41,846 bases of DNA. Source: Streptomyces silaceus (lineage in GTDB: Bacteria > Actinomycetota > Actinomycetes > Streptomycetales > Streptomycetaceae). The translations under genes and the position numbers were made by a program. The notes under the pieces are model-generated. The model searched no databases. It saw only the letters and a list, made by a program, of their open reading frames with translations, and had not been told where the DNA came from. Of this stretch, positions 41,769 to 41,846 are shown piece by piece (position 1 is the first letter of the stretch; every line of letters begins with the position of its first letter). The stretch lies in assembly GCF_001419745.1 (NCBI RefSeq), contig NZ_LIRJ01000070.1:1-41846 (forward strand). The letters run 5' to 3'.

Positions 41769-41846
41769 TCATTCCGGCAGCCGCGCCAGCGCCGCCGAGG
41801 CCGCCGCCGCCAGCCGGGGGTGGGCCCGCGCCGCCATCAGGACCTG
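41769..41846 (-). CDS. C-terminal end of an unidentified gene cut by the window edge
   Basis: An open frame of 25 codons runs in from the right edge and ends with TGA at 41771-41769. The visible residues are Ala/Arg/Leu-rich and helical. This orientation converges with the GNAT gene across 36 bases. Too little is present to name a family. Confidence 0.4.
   Translation of the reverse strand, partial: QVLMAARAHPRLAAAASAALARLPE

Overview
The window is high-GC actinobacterial DNA, almost certainly from a Streptomyces. The signs are GTG/TTG starts, ATGA/GTGA stop-start overlaps, a StrR-family regulator with a TTA (bldA-type) codon, an anti-sigma-kinase/SpoIIE phosphatase fusion, and TANNNT promoters. 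No rRNA, tRNA, CRISPR array or insertion sequence was seen.

Left block (1-5313, + strand): a translationally coupled operon, probably continuing off the left edge. It encodes a DUF364-type metal-chelate protein, an MFS exporter, and a FecCD-type ABC importer (permease, ATPase, lipoprotein binding protein). This looks like export and re-uptake of a metallophore. A TTC38-like TPR gene faces it. At 6843-7159 lie remnants of two sugar-catabolism genes (SMP-30-like and RbsC-like), which mark a recombination scar.

Central block (7214-29683): the most interesting part, a compact biosynthetic cluster I cannot match to a known product. Operon A (minus, 16046 to 7214) starts with an apparently uncharacterised 39-codon gene. 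It continues with a TauD/clavaminate-synthase-like oxygenase, a PLP aminotransferase, a carrier protein, an AMP-ligase, a cysteinyl-tRNA-synthetase-like protein with altered HIGH and KMSKS motifs but intact zinc ligands, an ATP-grasp ligase, a cupin and a hydroxyisobutyrate-dehydrogenase-like enzyme. A middle group holds an IPNS-like oxygenase, an F420/FMN luciferase-like oxidoreductase, an aldose 1-epimerase, a peptidase-E-like protein, a BtpA/SgcQ TIM barrel and a SIS-domain sugar isomerase. Operon B (minus, 28435 to 21882) encodes a GNAT, two ABC exporters, a CPFC-motif flavoprotein like the GliT/HlmI dithiol oxidases, and a second ATP-grasp enzyme. The StrR-like regulator lies upstream of operon B and has a TTA at codon 28. 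A site matching the classical StrR operator (GTTCGACTG-N11-CAGTCGAAC) lies just upstream of a good promoter for operon B. The gene set suggests a cysteine- or thiol-bearing amino-acyl/peptidyl product, perhaps joined to a sugar and exported. That chemistry is inference.

Right block (30112-41846): mostly ordinary chromosomal genes. They are an O-methyltransferase with an iron-box-like palindrome upstream, a SAM methyltransferase, a PAS-GAF-PP2C-HATPase phosphatase, a DHA2 MFS transporter with three C-terminal carboxypeptidase-regulatory-like repeats, an SRPBCC protein, an ArsB/SLC13-like permease, a fragment of a phenylacetate-CoA-ligase-like gene, an Rv2578c-type radical SAM gene behind a LexA-like box, a RidA protein, a GNAT, and the end of a gene running off the right edge.
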